Assembly (NCBI GenBank): GCA_902461475.1
Contig: CABPXX010000046.1
Span: forward strand, 1 to 8,134
DNA: 8,134 bases
Direction of reading: 5' to 3'
Origin: an uncultured Eubacteriales bacterium
GTDB lineage: Bacteria; Bacillota; Clostridia; Oscillospirales; Oscillospiraceae
Positions 1 through 6,512 of the stretch are shown here, piece by piece. A program made the translations under genes and the position numbers. Position 1 is the stretch's first letter, and each line of letters begins with the position of its first letter. A model generated the notes under the pieces. It saw only the letters and a program-made list of their open reading frames with translations, searched no databases and had not been told where the DNA came from.

Positions 1-121
1 AATGTAGTTCTATTTTCCTACACTAGGGGGCTTTTTGTCTATTGTCCGTTTTTACGGGTCCAGTTCAGGTTTGGCTTGAGGCTATTTTTTCGCTATGGTG
101 CAAAACAAGGAAAAAGCAAGC

Positions 122-149
122 TTTCCAACTACACATTCTATGGTATGAT
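122..149 (+). promoter_or_regulatory. Candidate extended -10 promoter for the first mgtA
   Basis: A TATGAT hexamer at 144-149 is preceded by TGG, which makes an extended -10 element. A fair -35 match, TTTCCA (122-127, 4 of 6 to consensus), lies 16 bases upstream. Transcription would start near 156, giving a very short untranslated leader of about 20 bases before the GTG start at 177. The -35 lies inside a small inverted repeat (GGAAA at 109-113 with TTTCC at 122-126). This is a match by eye only. The rest of 1-176 shows no gene I can support: its ATGs have no ribosome binding site. Confidence 0.4.
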
Positions 150-163
150 AGACCAGACCACAT

Positions 164-171
164 GGAGGTGA
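164..171 (+). promoter_or_regulatory. Ribosome binding site that fixes the GTG start of the first mgtA
   Basis: GGAGGTGA (164-171) is a full match to the anti-Shine-Dalgarno sequence and ends 5 bases before the in-frame GTG at 177. This favours GTG-177 over the in-frame ATG at 162, which overlaps the site and has none of its own, and over the TTG at 42. Confidence 0.75.
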
Positions 172-176
172 GGCAA

Positions 177-2831
177 GTGAAAGGGGATCGAACCGTTCAC
201 CCACGTGTACTGGATTATGCATATACCGGGACCGATGTACTGTACAAAGAGTTTCACATTTCCCAGAAAGGGTACAGCGATGAGCAGGTAGAAGACAGTC
301 GCGGGCAATACGGCAAAAACATACTGTCCGGCCGGGCATCGGACACGGTGCTCTATCGTTTGCGCCGTGCCTTTATCAACCCGTTTTCCATCATTCTGTT
401 TGTCTGGGCGGCCATCTCCCTGGTGACCGATGTGTTTCTGGCCTCCAACTTCAGCCGCAATTTCACCACCGTGACCCTCATTGTGAGTATGCTGCTCATC
501 AGCGGGGTGGTACGGTTTATCCAGGAGCTACGGGCAAAACGTGTGGCAGATCACCTCACCAAGATGATCGCCTCCAACGTCTTGGTGCTTCGGAATGGGC
601 AATGGGTCAGGCTACCTTCTACACAACTGGTAGTAGGGGATACCGTTCGCCTGGTTGCAGGAGATCGTGTCCCGGCAGACCTCCGTCTCACAGATGCAAA
701 GGACCTCTTTGTCTCCCAATCCGTCCTGACGGGCGAGAGCACCATTCTGGAGAAGCACGCAAAAACGCTCTTCCAGGAAAAAGCCCGCTCCTATGCAGAG
801 TACAGCAATCTAGCTTTTATGGGCTCCTCTGTCATCGGAGGCACTGGGGAGGGTGTGGTCCTAGCTGTGGGCCCAGATACTGTCTACGGCGGTTTCTCCA
901 GCTCAGAAACAAGCCGTAACAACCGATTTGACCGGGGGGCCAATTCCATTGCACGAGTTCTGATTCATTTCATGGTCGCCCTGGTCCCCGTGGTGTTCAT
1001 CGCCTGTGGCGCCACCAAGGGCAACTGGCTCTCCGCGTTCCTGTTTGCGCTGTCTGTGGCCGTAGGGCTGACCCCGGAACTACTTCCCATGGTCATCAAT
1101 GCCTGTCTGGCCAAAGGCAACTCTGCCATGGGGAAAAAACAGACGGTGGTGAAAAATATCAATGCCATGCAGGGCTTTGGCAGCATGGATGTGCTCTGTG
1201 TAGATAAAACCGGAACCCTGACGGGGGACCGCATTGCCCTGGAGTATTATATGGACGTGCTAGGCAATGAAAGCCAACAGGTGTTGGACTTTGCCTATTT
1301 GAACAGCCTGTACCATACGGGAGTGCGCAATCATCTGGATGATGCCATTCTCACATGTCGGAACATGCCGGGCCATGGTGACCATTTTCAAGTATTGGAA
1401 GCGGAGTACAGAAAGCTGGATGAGTTTCCCTTTGATTATGACCGGAAGCTGGCCAGCATTTTGGTGAAACAGGGGGAGGAAAAGTTGCTCTTGGTCAAAG
1501 GCAGCATTGACGCTGTGTGTTCTCGGTGCAGCCACGTGGAATATCGAGGCCAGCGCAGCGTCATAGGTACAGATGGCCTTTCCAGCGTCCATGCCATTGT
1601 GGACGAAATGCTGGAGGACGGCATGAAAGTCCTGGCCATCGCCTATAAGCCTTTGGGCCATGAGAGCCTGGAAACGGTAGATGAGCAAGGCCTCATTCTC
1701 CTAGGCTACTTGGCCTTCTTCGACGCCCCCAAGCACACCGCTGCCGCCGCCATCCGAGCATTACAAGACCATCACGTAGGTATTCGAGTGCTGACAGGCG
1801 ATCAAAAAAGTGTGGCGGTCTCCATCTGCCGCAGGCTTGGCATTGACGCCACCGAGACCTTGACGGGAGCAGAGCTGGAGGAATTGAGCGACAACGAGCT
1901 CCCCATCAAAATTGAGCGCACCACCGTCTTTGCAGAGCTGTCCCCCAAACAGAAAGTACAGATTGTACAGACCCTACAGGCCAATGGACATACCGTGGGG
2001 TTCCTAGGGGACGGCATGAATGACTTGCCCGCCATTGTGGAATCGGACGTGGGCATTTCGGTGGACACAGCAGCTGACGCTGTCAAGGAAGGCGCCGATG
2101 TCATCCTTCTAAAAAAGGACCTCAACGTGCTGGAGGCAGGCATTCAGGAGGGGCGAAAAGCCTTTTCTAATGTATCCAAATACATCAAGATTACGGCCTC
2201 CTCCAATTTTGGCAACATCTTTTCCATCGTGATCGCCAGTGTATTCCTACCCTTTTTCCCCATGACCTCGGTGCAGTTGTTGCTGCTAAACCTGCTCTAT
2301 GATATGCTGTGTCTGGTCCTTCCGTGGGACAACGTGGATCAGGAAGCCTGTGCCCAGCCGCTGGAATGGTCTGGGCGCACACTGGGCCGTTTCATGAGGT
2401 TTTTTGGCCCTATCAGTTCCATTTTCGACCTGTTGACCTTTGCCTTTCTATTCTTTGTACTCTGTCCCACCGTCTGCCATGGAAGTTTCTCCTCCCTAGC
2501 AGGGAGCGAGGAGCAGCTTCGATTTATCGCCCTGTTTCAAACGGGATGGTTTTTGGAGTCCATGTGGACACAGGTCTTGATTTTGCACCTGCTCCGCACC
2601 AAAAAAGTGCCGATGCTCCAGAGCAGGCCTTCCCGGCCTGTGATGCTGGTCACAACTCTGGGCATTCTGTTTTTCACCATTTTGACCTTCACCCCCATGG
2701 GACATCTTATCGGATTGACTGCGCTGCCCATTTCTTATTTCATCTTCCTGGTGGTGGTGGTCCTACTGTACCTGTTGCTGGTCACATGGGCAAAAAGCTT
2801 TTATATCAAGAAGTACCGTGAACTACTTTGA
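177..2831 (+). CDS. mgtA: Magnesium-importing P-type ATPase, MgtA family (divergent copy 1)
   Basis: Predicted inner-membrane P3B-type ATPase that uses ATP hydrolysis to bring Mg2+ into the cell. With the GTG start it has 884 residues, close to the usual 890-920. Visible motifs: actuator TGES (185-188), the membrane TPELLP motif (299-304), phosphorylation motif DKTGT with Asp343, nucleotide-site KGS (441-443), TGD (540-542) and hinge GDGMND (611-616). The C-terminal membrane half carries the MgtA-type signature LYDMLCLVLPWDNVD. All catalytic residues are present, so it should be active. Compared with the second copy it lacks the long charged N-terminal tail and departs from the family pattern around TM6: YDML for YDxS, and QPLEWSG where the other copy has KPRKWDA. 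A changed specificity, affinity or sensing role is possible. It is followed after 17 bases by the winged-helix gene, probably in the same transcript. Substrate is inferred from family similarity. Confidence 0.9.
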   Translation: MKGDRTVHPRVLDYAYTGTDVLYKEFHISQKGYSDEQVEDSRGQYGKNILSGRASDTVLYRLRRAFINPFSIILFVWAAISLVTDVFLASNFSRNFTTVTLIVSMLLISGVVRFIQELRAKRVADHLTKMIASNVLVLRNGQWVRLPSTQLVVGDTVRLVAGDRVPADLRLTDAKDLFVSQSVLTGESTILEKHAKTLFQEKARSYAEYSNLAFMGSSVIGGTGEGVVLAVGPDTVYGGFSSSETSRNNRFDRGANSIARVLIHFMVALVPVVFIACGATKGNWLSAFLFALSVAVGLTPELLPMVINACLAKGNSAMGKKQTVVKNINAMQGFGSMDVLCVDKTGTLTGDRIALEYYMDVLGNESQQVLDFAYLNSLYHTGVRNHLDDAILTCRNMPGHGDHFQVLEAEYRKLDEFPFDYDRKLASILVKQGEEKLLLVKGSIDAVCSRCSHVEYRGQRSVIGTDGLSSVHAIVDEMLEDGMKVLAIAYKPLGHESLETVDEQGLILLGYLAFFDAPKHTAAAAIRALQDHHVGIRVLTGDQKSVAVSICRRLGIDATETLTGAELEELSDNELPIKIERTTVFAELSPKQKVQIVQTLQANGHTVGFLGDGMNDLPAIVESDVGISVDTAADAVKEGADVILLKKDLNVLEAGIQEGRKAFSNVSKYIKITASSNFGNIFSIVIASVFLPFFPMTSVQLLLLNLLYDMLCLVLPWDNVDQEACAQPLEWSGRTLGRFMRFFGPISSIFDLLTFAFLFFVLCPTVCHGSFSSLAGSEEQLRFIALFQTGWFLESMWTQVLILHLLRTKKVPMLQSRPSRPVMLVTTLGILFFTILTFTPMGHLIGLTALPISYFIFLVVVVLLYLLLVTWAKSFYIKKYRELL

Positions 2832-2848
2832 GAGAGGAGGCGTCTGGA

Positions 2849-3316
2849 ATGAAAAAGAACATCGGTTTTATCGCTCTGGATTTCTCCCTCACCAAGTGGC
2901 TGACGGAAAAGCTCCGCACCTCTGCACCAGATACTCCCGCCGCAAAGGACCTACTGGAAGGGCTGACCGATTTGATGGATGGCAGGACGAGCTCTCTGAT
3001 GGTGGAAATGGGGGAGTCCGACTCTGTTATTCCTTCCATCGAAACCATCCAATGCGGCGCGCTCTCCATCGACTTGAGATTGCGGCGGGTAAGACGGGAC
3101 GACACCGAGATCTCCCTGACCCCCAAAGAGTTTGACATTCTCTATTTCCTGGCCCGCAACCGGGGCGAGGTGTTCACCCATGATTATCTTATGGATGACA
3201 GCAATATCATGGCATTTATCCGAAAACTCAGAAAGAAGATTGAGCCAAACCCGGATGCACCGGAATACATCCTAACCATTTGGGGCATTGGATACAAGTT
3301 TAACGACAAGCTCTAA
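2849..3316 (+). CDS. Receiver-less OmpR/PhoB-type winged-helix DNA-binding protein
   Basis: A 155-residue protein whose C-terminal half (about 69-153) is a Trans_reg_C winged helix. It shows LTPKEFDIL (90-98), IRKLRKKIEPNPD (124-136) and the terminal hairpin ILTIWGIGYKF (141-151). The first 68 residues do not look like a receiver: I see no acidic pair, phospho-acceptor Asp or conserved Lys. The stretch between HDYLM (111-115) and IRKLRKK (124-130) is about ten residues shorter than usual and lacks the common Trp-Gly segment, so the loop before the recognition helix is trimmed. The ATG at 2849 is chosen because GGAGG (2836-2840) lies 8 bases upstream. The gene follows mgtA copy 1 by 17 bases and precedes the copy 2 leader, so a role as regulator of magnesium transport is likely but inferred. 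With no phosphorylation site, its signal must come through the N-terminal domain, protein level or a partner. Confidence 0.85.
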   Translation: MKKNIGFIALDFSLTKWLTEKLRTSAPDTPAAKDLLEGLTDLMDGRTSSLMVEMGESDSVIPSIETIQCGALSIDLRLRRVRRDDTEISLTPKEFDILYFLARNRGEVFTHDYLMDDSNIMAFIRKLRKKIEPNPDAPEYILTIWGIGYKFNDKL

Positions 3317-3331
3317 CCGCCTATTCTGACC

Positions 3332-3386
3332 AAATCGCAAGGAAATCGCAAGGTTTTGACCATGGGATTCTCCTTGCGATTTTTTT
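3332..3386 (+). terminator. Intrinsic terminator with duplicated 5' arm (possible attenuator)
   Basis: Two head-to-tail copies of an 11-base arm, AAATCGCAAGG (3332-3342 and 3343-3353), precede its exact complement CCTTGCGATTT (3372-3382). The final T of that arm runs into further Ts up to 3386. Either copy can form an 11-bp stem with the 3' arm, giving loops of 18 or 29 bases. It starts 16 bases after the winged-helix stop codon, so its basic role is to end the mgtA copy 1 transcript. The second arm is not needed for termination and suggests regulated read-through into the copy 2 unit or a recent small duplication. Confidence 0.8.
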
Positions 3387-3391
3387 ATACT
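3386..3391 (+). promoter_or_regulatory. Weak candidate -10 element for the second mgtA unit
   Basis: TATACT (3386-3391) matches 5 of 6 bases of a -10 box and sits directly after the terminator T-run, just upstream of the leader ORF. No convincing -35 lies at 16-18 bases. The nearest good hexamer, TTGACC (3356-3361), is 24 bases away, inside the terminator loop. If this is a promoter it would need an activator, which the adjacent winged-helix protein could be. Otherwise the unit depends on read-through. Confidence 0.25.
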
Positions 3392-3412
3392 TATGGAGAA
3401 AGAGAGGTGAAC

Positions 3413-3477
3413 GACATGGACTCTGACGATCATACGCGAAGGCTTGGCACGGCATGGGGGACCCGGAGTCCCATGTC
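3413..3477 (+). promoter_or_regulatory. Leader RNA with two mutually exclusive hairpins
   Basis: The segment GAGTCCCATGTC (3466-3477) can pair in two ways. Locally, its GTCCCATG portion (3468-3475) pairs with CATGGGGGAC (3453-3462) around the 5-base loop CCGGA, with two Gs bulged. At longer range it pairs with GACATGGACTC (3413-3423), giving 11 pairs with one bulged C, and that arm contains the start codon of the leader ORF. Forming one excludes the other. A further small hairpin, CCTTG (3496-3500) with CAAGG (3509-3513), covers part of the mgtA ribosome binding site. Structures were found by eye, without energies. Confidence 0.45.
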
Positions 3478-3586
3478 TACACATGTCTGTCTTAGCCTTG
3501 ATTCTATGCAAGGAGGTAAGACCAATGCACCTGAAAGAAAAAGCCATGGCGGTCCGTCCCACCGCCGAGAGAGACAACGCCCGTGA
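3416..3586 (+). CDS. Candidate leader ORF overlapping the start of the second mgtA
   Basis: A 56-codon ORF starting at ATG 3416 behind a well-spaced Shine-Dalgarno sequence, GAGGTGA (3404-3410, 5-base gap). The peptide begins [14 protein letters not shown] and ends in a basic, proline-containing tail. The ORF runs through the ribosome binding site of mgtA copy 2 and stops at 3586, about 60 bases inside it in another frame, so translating ribosomes must cross the mgtA start. Enterobacterial mgtL, as I recall it, likewise begins with an acidic/proline stretch followed by arginines, which destabilises the ribosome at low Mg2+. The Asp-Ser-Asp-Asp then Arg-Arg order here is similar in kind. Nothing proves that the peptide is made; codons after the overlap are constrained by mgtA, so only the first 35 or so are informative. 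Confidence 0.4.
   Translation: MDSDDHTRRLGTAWGTRSPMSTHVCLSLDSMQGGKTNAPERKSHGGPSHRRERQRP
3511..3516 (+). promoter_or_regulatory. Ribosome binding site of the second mgtA
   Basis: AGGAGG (3511-3516) lies 8 bases before ATG 3525, which fixes that start rather than the in-frame upstream codon near 3444. Its first bases are part of the small hairpin CCTTG/CAAGG (3496-3513), so access could be modulated by ribosomes moving along the leader ORF. Confidence 0.8.
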
Positions 3587-6290
3587 ACAGCAAAATGGCC
3601 GCATCCAAGATGCGGCAACCATTTCTAGCAAACATGTCCTGATGAATCTACAAGCTACCCTGTGCGGCCTGGACGAAGAGACGGTGATTCACCACCGCAA
3701 CCAATACGGCAGCAACAAAGTGACCCATGAAAAGAAGAAATCCCTAGCCAAACGGCTGGCTGGCGCTTTCATCAATCCCTTCACCGCCATTTTGTTCTGC
3801 TTGGCCCTGGTATCCACCCTGACCGATATGATCTTCCCCTATTTCTCCCTGTTGGGCAGCACACCGGAGGATTTCGACTGTCTGACCGTGGTAATTATTC
3901 TCACCATGGTGCTGATTTCCGGCACCCTTCGGTTTGTCCAGGAGTCCAGGAGCGGCAACGCAGCGGAAAAGCTTCTGGCTATGATCACCACCACCTGCAC
4001 CGTCACCCGCAGGGGACAGGAAAAGGCGGAGATTCCCATGGATGACCTTGTAGTGGGGGACATCGTGCATCTGTCCGCCGGCGATATGATTCCCGCAGAT
4101 GTGCGTATTCTGGAGGCCAAAGACCTGTTTGTCAGCCAGGCCAGCCTCACCGGTGAGAGTGAACCGATAGAAAAGACTCCTCATGTGTGTGACGCTGTAG
4201 AGAGCATCACGGATTATACCAACATCGCTTTTATGGGCAGCAATGTGGTCTCCGGCAGCGCCACTGCTGTGGCCGTCTGTGTGGGTGACCACACCCTGTT
4301 TGGCTCCATGGCCTCCGCCGTGGCAGGCGAGGCGGTAGAGACCAGCTTCACCAAGGGTGTGAACGCCGTCTCCTGGGTGCTCATCCGCTTTATGCTCATT
4401 ATGGTCCCCCTGGTGTTCTTCATCAACGGCATTACCAAGGGAGACTGGCTGGATGCCTTTTTGTTCGGCATCTCCATCGCCGTGGGTCTGACCCCGGAGA
4501 TGCTGCCCATGATCGTCACCACCTGTCTGGCCAAGGGCGCGGTGTCCATGAGCAAGAAGCAGACCATTGTGAAAAATCTCAACTCCATTCAAAACTTTGG
4601 AGCCATGGATATTCTGTGCACCGACAAGACTGGGACCTTGACCCAAGATCAAGTGGTGCTGGAATATCATCTGAACATCAACGGCGAGGACGACACCCGA
4701 GTCTTGCGCCACGCCTATCTCAACAGCTATTTCCAGACAGGCTATAAGAACTTGATGGACCTGGCCATTATCCACAAGACGGAGGAAGTTGAGGCAGAGG
4801 ACCCCCGGCTGGTAGATCTGTCGGAACACTATGTGAAGGTGGATGAAATTCCCTTTGACTTCACACGCCGTCGGTTGACCACGGTGGTGCAGGACCAGAC
4901 AGGGAAGACCCAGATGGTGACGAAGGGCGCCGTGGAAGAAATGCTCTCCATCTGCACCTTTGCAGAGTGTGACGGCGGGGTGCAGCCGCTGACCGATGAG
5001 GTCCGCCGCCACATTCTCCAGACGGTAGACAGCCTCAACGACAAGGGCTTTCGTGTGCTGGCCATTGCCCAAAAGAGCAATCCATCTCCTGTAGGTGCGT
5101 TCGGTGTGAAAGACGAGTGCGACATGGTTCTGATGGGGTATCTGGCCTTTTTGGACCCACCCAAGGAGTCCACCGCAGACGCCATCCAGGCGTTAAAGGA
5201 CCATGGCGTGACCACCAAGATTCTCACTGGCGACAACAACAAAGTGACCCGTACCATCTGCAAACAGGTGGGCATCAAAGTACGCAACATGCTCCTGGGC
5301 TCTGATTTGGAAAAGATGAGCGATTCGGAACTGGCCAGAGCTGCCGAATCCACCGACGTGTTCGCCAAGTTGACCCCTGAGCAGAAGGCCCGTGTGGTCT
5401 CCATCCTCCGGGAAAATGGACACACTGTAGGTTTTATGGGGGACGGTATCAACGACGCTGCTGCCATGAAGTCTGCCGACATCGGTATCTCTGTGGACAC
5501 CGCCGTGGATGTGGCAAAGGAATCTGCTGACATCATTCTGCTGGAAAAAGATCTGATGGTCTTGGAGCAGGGCATCATCGAGGGGCGCAAAACCTACGCC
5601 AACATGATCAAGTACATCAAAATGACCGCCTCTTCCAACTTTGGCAACATGTTCTCGGTGTTGGCAGCTTCTGCGCTGCTGCCATTCCTGCCCATGATGA
5701 GCGTGCACCTGATCTTTTTGAATCTGATCTATGACTTGTCCTGCACCGCCATTCCCTGGGACAATGTGGACGAAGAGTTTATCGCCAAGCCCCGGAAATG
5801 GGACGCCTCCAGTGTGGGCAACTTCATGCTCTGGATTGGCCCCACCAGCTCCATCTTCGACTTTACCACCTATCTATTTATGTACTTTGTCTTTTGCCCC
5901 ATGTTTATCTCGGATGGCGTGTTGTTCAACGATCTGCCCGCACATTTCAGCGGGGCAGAGCTGGCCTTAATGCAGGCCAAGTATATCGGGCTGTTCCAGG
6001 CTGGTTGGTTTGTGGAATCTATGTGGAGCCAGACTTTTGTCATTCACATGATTCGCACCCCAAAGCTGCCCTTTCTTCAGAGCCGTGCTTCCGCTCCCTT
6101 GACCCTTCTGACCCTAACGGGTATCACCGTGCTCACCGTCATCCCCTTTACACCGCTGGGAGCCGCTCTGGGGTTTGTGGCGCTGCCTGCCGCCTACTTC
6201 GCCTATCTGATTCCGTGCATTCTCCTCTACATGATTCTGGCCACCAGTCTCAAAAAGGCCTATGTGCGGCACTACGGTGAATTGTTATAA
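3525..6290 (+). CDS. mgtA: Magnesium-importing P-type ATPase, MgtA family (canonical copy 2)
   Basis: A 921-residue P3B-type ATPase predicted to import Mg2+ across the cytoplasmic membrane. Domains in order: a hydrophilic, charged N-terminal tail (about 1-55), TM1-2, actuator domain with TGES (209-212), TM3-4 with TPEMLP (323-328), phosphorylation motif DKTGT with Asp367, N-domain with KGA (467-469), TGD (568-570), hinge GDGIND (639-644), and six C-terminal membrane segments. The TM6 stretch [18 protein letters not shown] and the following KPRKWDA and [10 protein letters not shown] blocks match what I recall of E. coli MgtA. All catalytic motifs are intact. Its paralogue lies just upstream and is clearly related but less conserved. 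A 49-residue membrane protein follows after 15 bases and is probably co-transcribed. The structured leader and overlapping leader ORF suggest post-initiation control. Confidence 0.95.
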   Translation: MHLKEKAMAVRPTAERDNAREQQNGRIQDAATISSKHVLMNLQATLCGLDEETVIHHRNQYGSNKVTHEKKKSLAKRLAGAFINPFTAILFCLALVSTLTDMIFPYFSLLGSTPEDFDCLTVVIILTMVLISGTLRFVQESRSGNAAEKLLAMITTTCTVTRRGQEKAEIPMDDLVVGDIVHLSAGDMIPADVRILEAKDLFVSQASLTGESEPIEKTPHVCDAVESITDYTNIAFMGSNVVSGSATAVAVCVGDHTLFGSMASAVAGEAVETSFTKGVNAVSWVLIRFMLIMVPLVFFINGITKGDWLDAFLFGISIAVGLTPEMLPMIVTTCLAKGAVSMSKKQTIVKNLNSIQNFGAMDILCTDKTGTLTQDQVVLEYHLNINGEDDTRVLRHAYLNSYFQTGYKNLMDLAIIHKTEEVEAEDPRLVDLSEHYVKVDEIPFDFTRRRLTTVVQDQTGKTQMVTKGAVEEMLSICTFAECDGGVQPLTDEVRRHILQTVDSLNDKGFRVLAIAQKSNPSPVGAFGVKDECDMVLMGYLAFLDPPKESTADAIQALKDHGVTTKILTGDNNKVTRTICKQVGIKVRNMLLGSDLEKMSDSELARAAESTDVFAKLTPEQKARVVSILRENGHTVGFMGDGINDAAAMKSADIGISVDTAVDVAKESADIILLEKDLMVLEQGIIEGRKTYANMIKYIKMTASSNFGNMFSVLAASALLPFLPMMSVHLIFLNLIYDLSCTAIPWDNVDEEFIAKPRKWDASSVGNFMLWIGPTSSIFDFTTYLFMYFVFCPMFISDGVLFNDLPAHFSGAELALMQAKYIGLFQAGWFVESMWSQTFVIHMIRTPKLPFLQSRASAPLTLLTLTGITVLTVIPFTPLGAALGFVALPAAYFAYLIPCILLYMILATSLKKAYVRHYGELL

Positions 6291-6305
6291 GAACGGAGGG
6301 ATATC

Positions 6306-6455
6306 ATGATGAACTGGGCAAACCTGTGGATGGACGTATTTGGAACCACTTCTCTTTGGGGCATTGATATGGGATTCTGGGTCGCCATTGGCGTGGTGTT
6401 TCTCATTGTCATCTTGATGAATGTGGTGTTCTGGTCCATGAAGCCACTAAGTTAA
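6306..6455 (+). CDS. Small single-pass membrane protein, candidate MgtA partner
   Basis: A 49-residue ORF beginning MMNWANLWMDVFGTTSLW. Residues 1-21 are rich in Trp, Met and Phe and look like an interfacial helix. Residues 22-44 form one hydrophobic segment with no charged residue, and the tail is SMKPLS. The only charges are Asp10, Asp21 and Lys46, which favours a cytoplasmic C-terminus. GGAGGG (6295-6300) lies 5 bases before the first ATG (6306) and 8 before the second (6309). The 8-base spacing matches the sites of the two preceding ATG-started genes, so 6309 is also possible. It begins 15 bases after the mgtA copy 2 stop and ends before the unit's terminator. I do not recognise a named family. 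Position and shape recall the MgtA-associated small proteins MgtS and MgtR, without visible sequence similarity, so a modulating or stabilising role is inferred. Confidence 0.75.
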   Translation: MMNWANLWMDVFGTTSLWGIDMGFWVAIGVVFLIVILMNVVFWSMKPLS

Positions 6456-6467
6456 CGAGACGAAAGA

Positions 6468-6505
6468 AACCCCTCCCATGTGGTCAACGCCACATAGGAG
6501 GGGTT
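6468..6505. terminator. Bidirectional intrinsic terminator between convergent genes
   Basis: The arms AACCCCTCC + ATGTGG (6468-6483) and CCACAT + GGAGGGGTT (6490-6505) form a 15-bp stem with one C/A mismatch and a 6-base loop, TCAACG. On the minus strand it is followed by TTTCTTTC, a good T-rich tail that ends the oxidoreductase transcript. On the plus strand only GGTT and a poor T run follow, so termination of the magnesium unit may be weaker. Confidence 0.85.
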
Positions 6506-6512
6506 CACAGTC

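Noticed and set aside
3..27. Short stems at the left edge (TGTAG/CTACA and CCTA/TAGG) as a terminator of an upstream gene
   Set aside because: The stems are only 4-5 bp and mutually overlapping, and the T-run that follows is not adjacent to a stable stem; the context left of the window is missing.
95..148. Seventeen-codon ORF in the first leader as a possible leader peptide
   Set aside because: It lacks a Shine-Dalgarno sequence and has no acidic or proline run at its start; it also overlaps the candidate promoter.
145..171. Eight-codon ORF whose stop overlaps the first mgtA ribosome binding site
   Set aside because: It has no ribosome binding site and its start lies inside the likely -10 element, so it would not be transcribed from that promoter.
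42..176. In-frame N-terminal extension of the first mgtA from TTG 42 or ATG 162
   Set aside because: No ribosome binding site precedes these codons, the extra residues do not resemble MgtA, and GGAGGTGA is ideally placed for GTG 177.
3444..3524. N-terminal extension of the second mgtA in the same frame
   Set aside because: AGGAGG at 3511-3516 fixes ATG 3525; the extension is unlike MgtA and coincides with the leader structures.
3744..5072. Long open frame on the minus strand opposite the second mgtA
   Set aside because: Its product is a low-complexity His/Gly-rich translation without recognisable domains, caused by codon bias of the real gene on the other strand.
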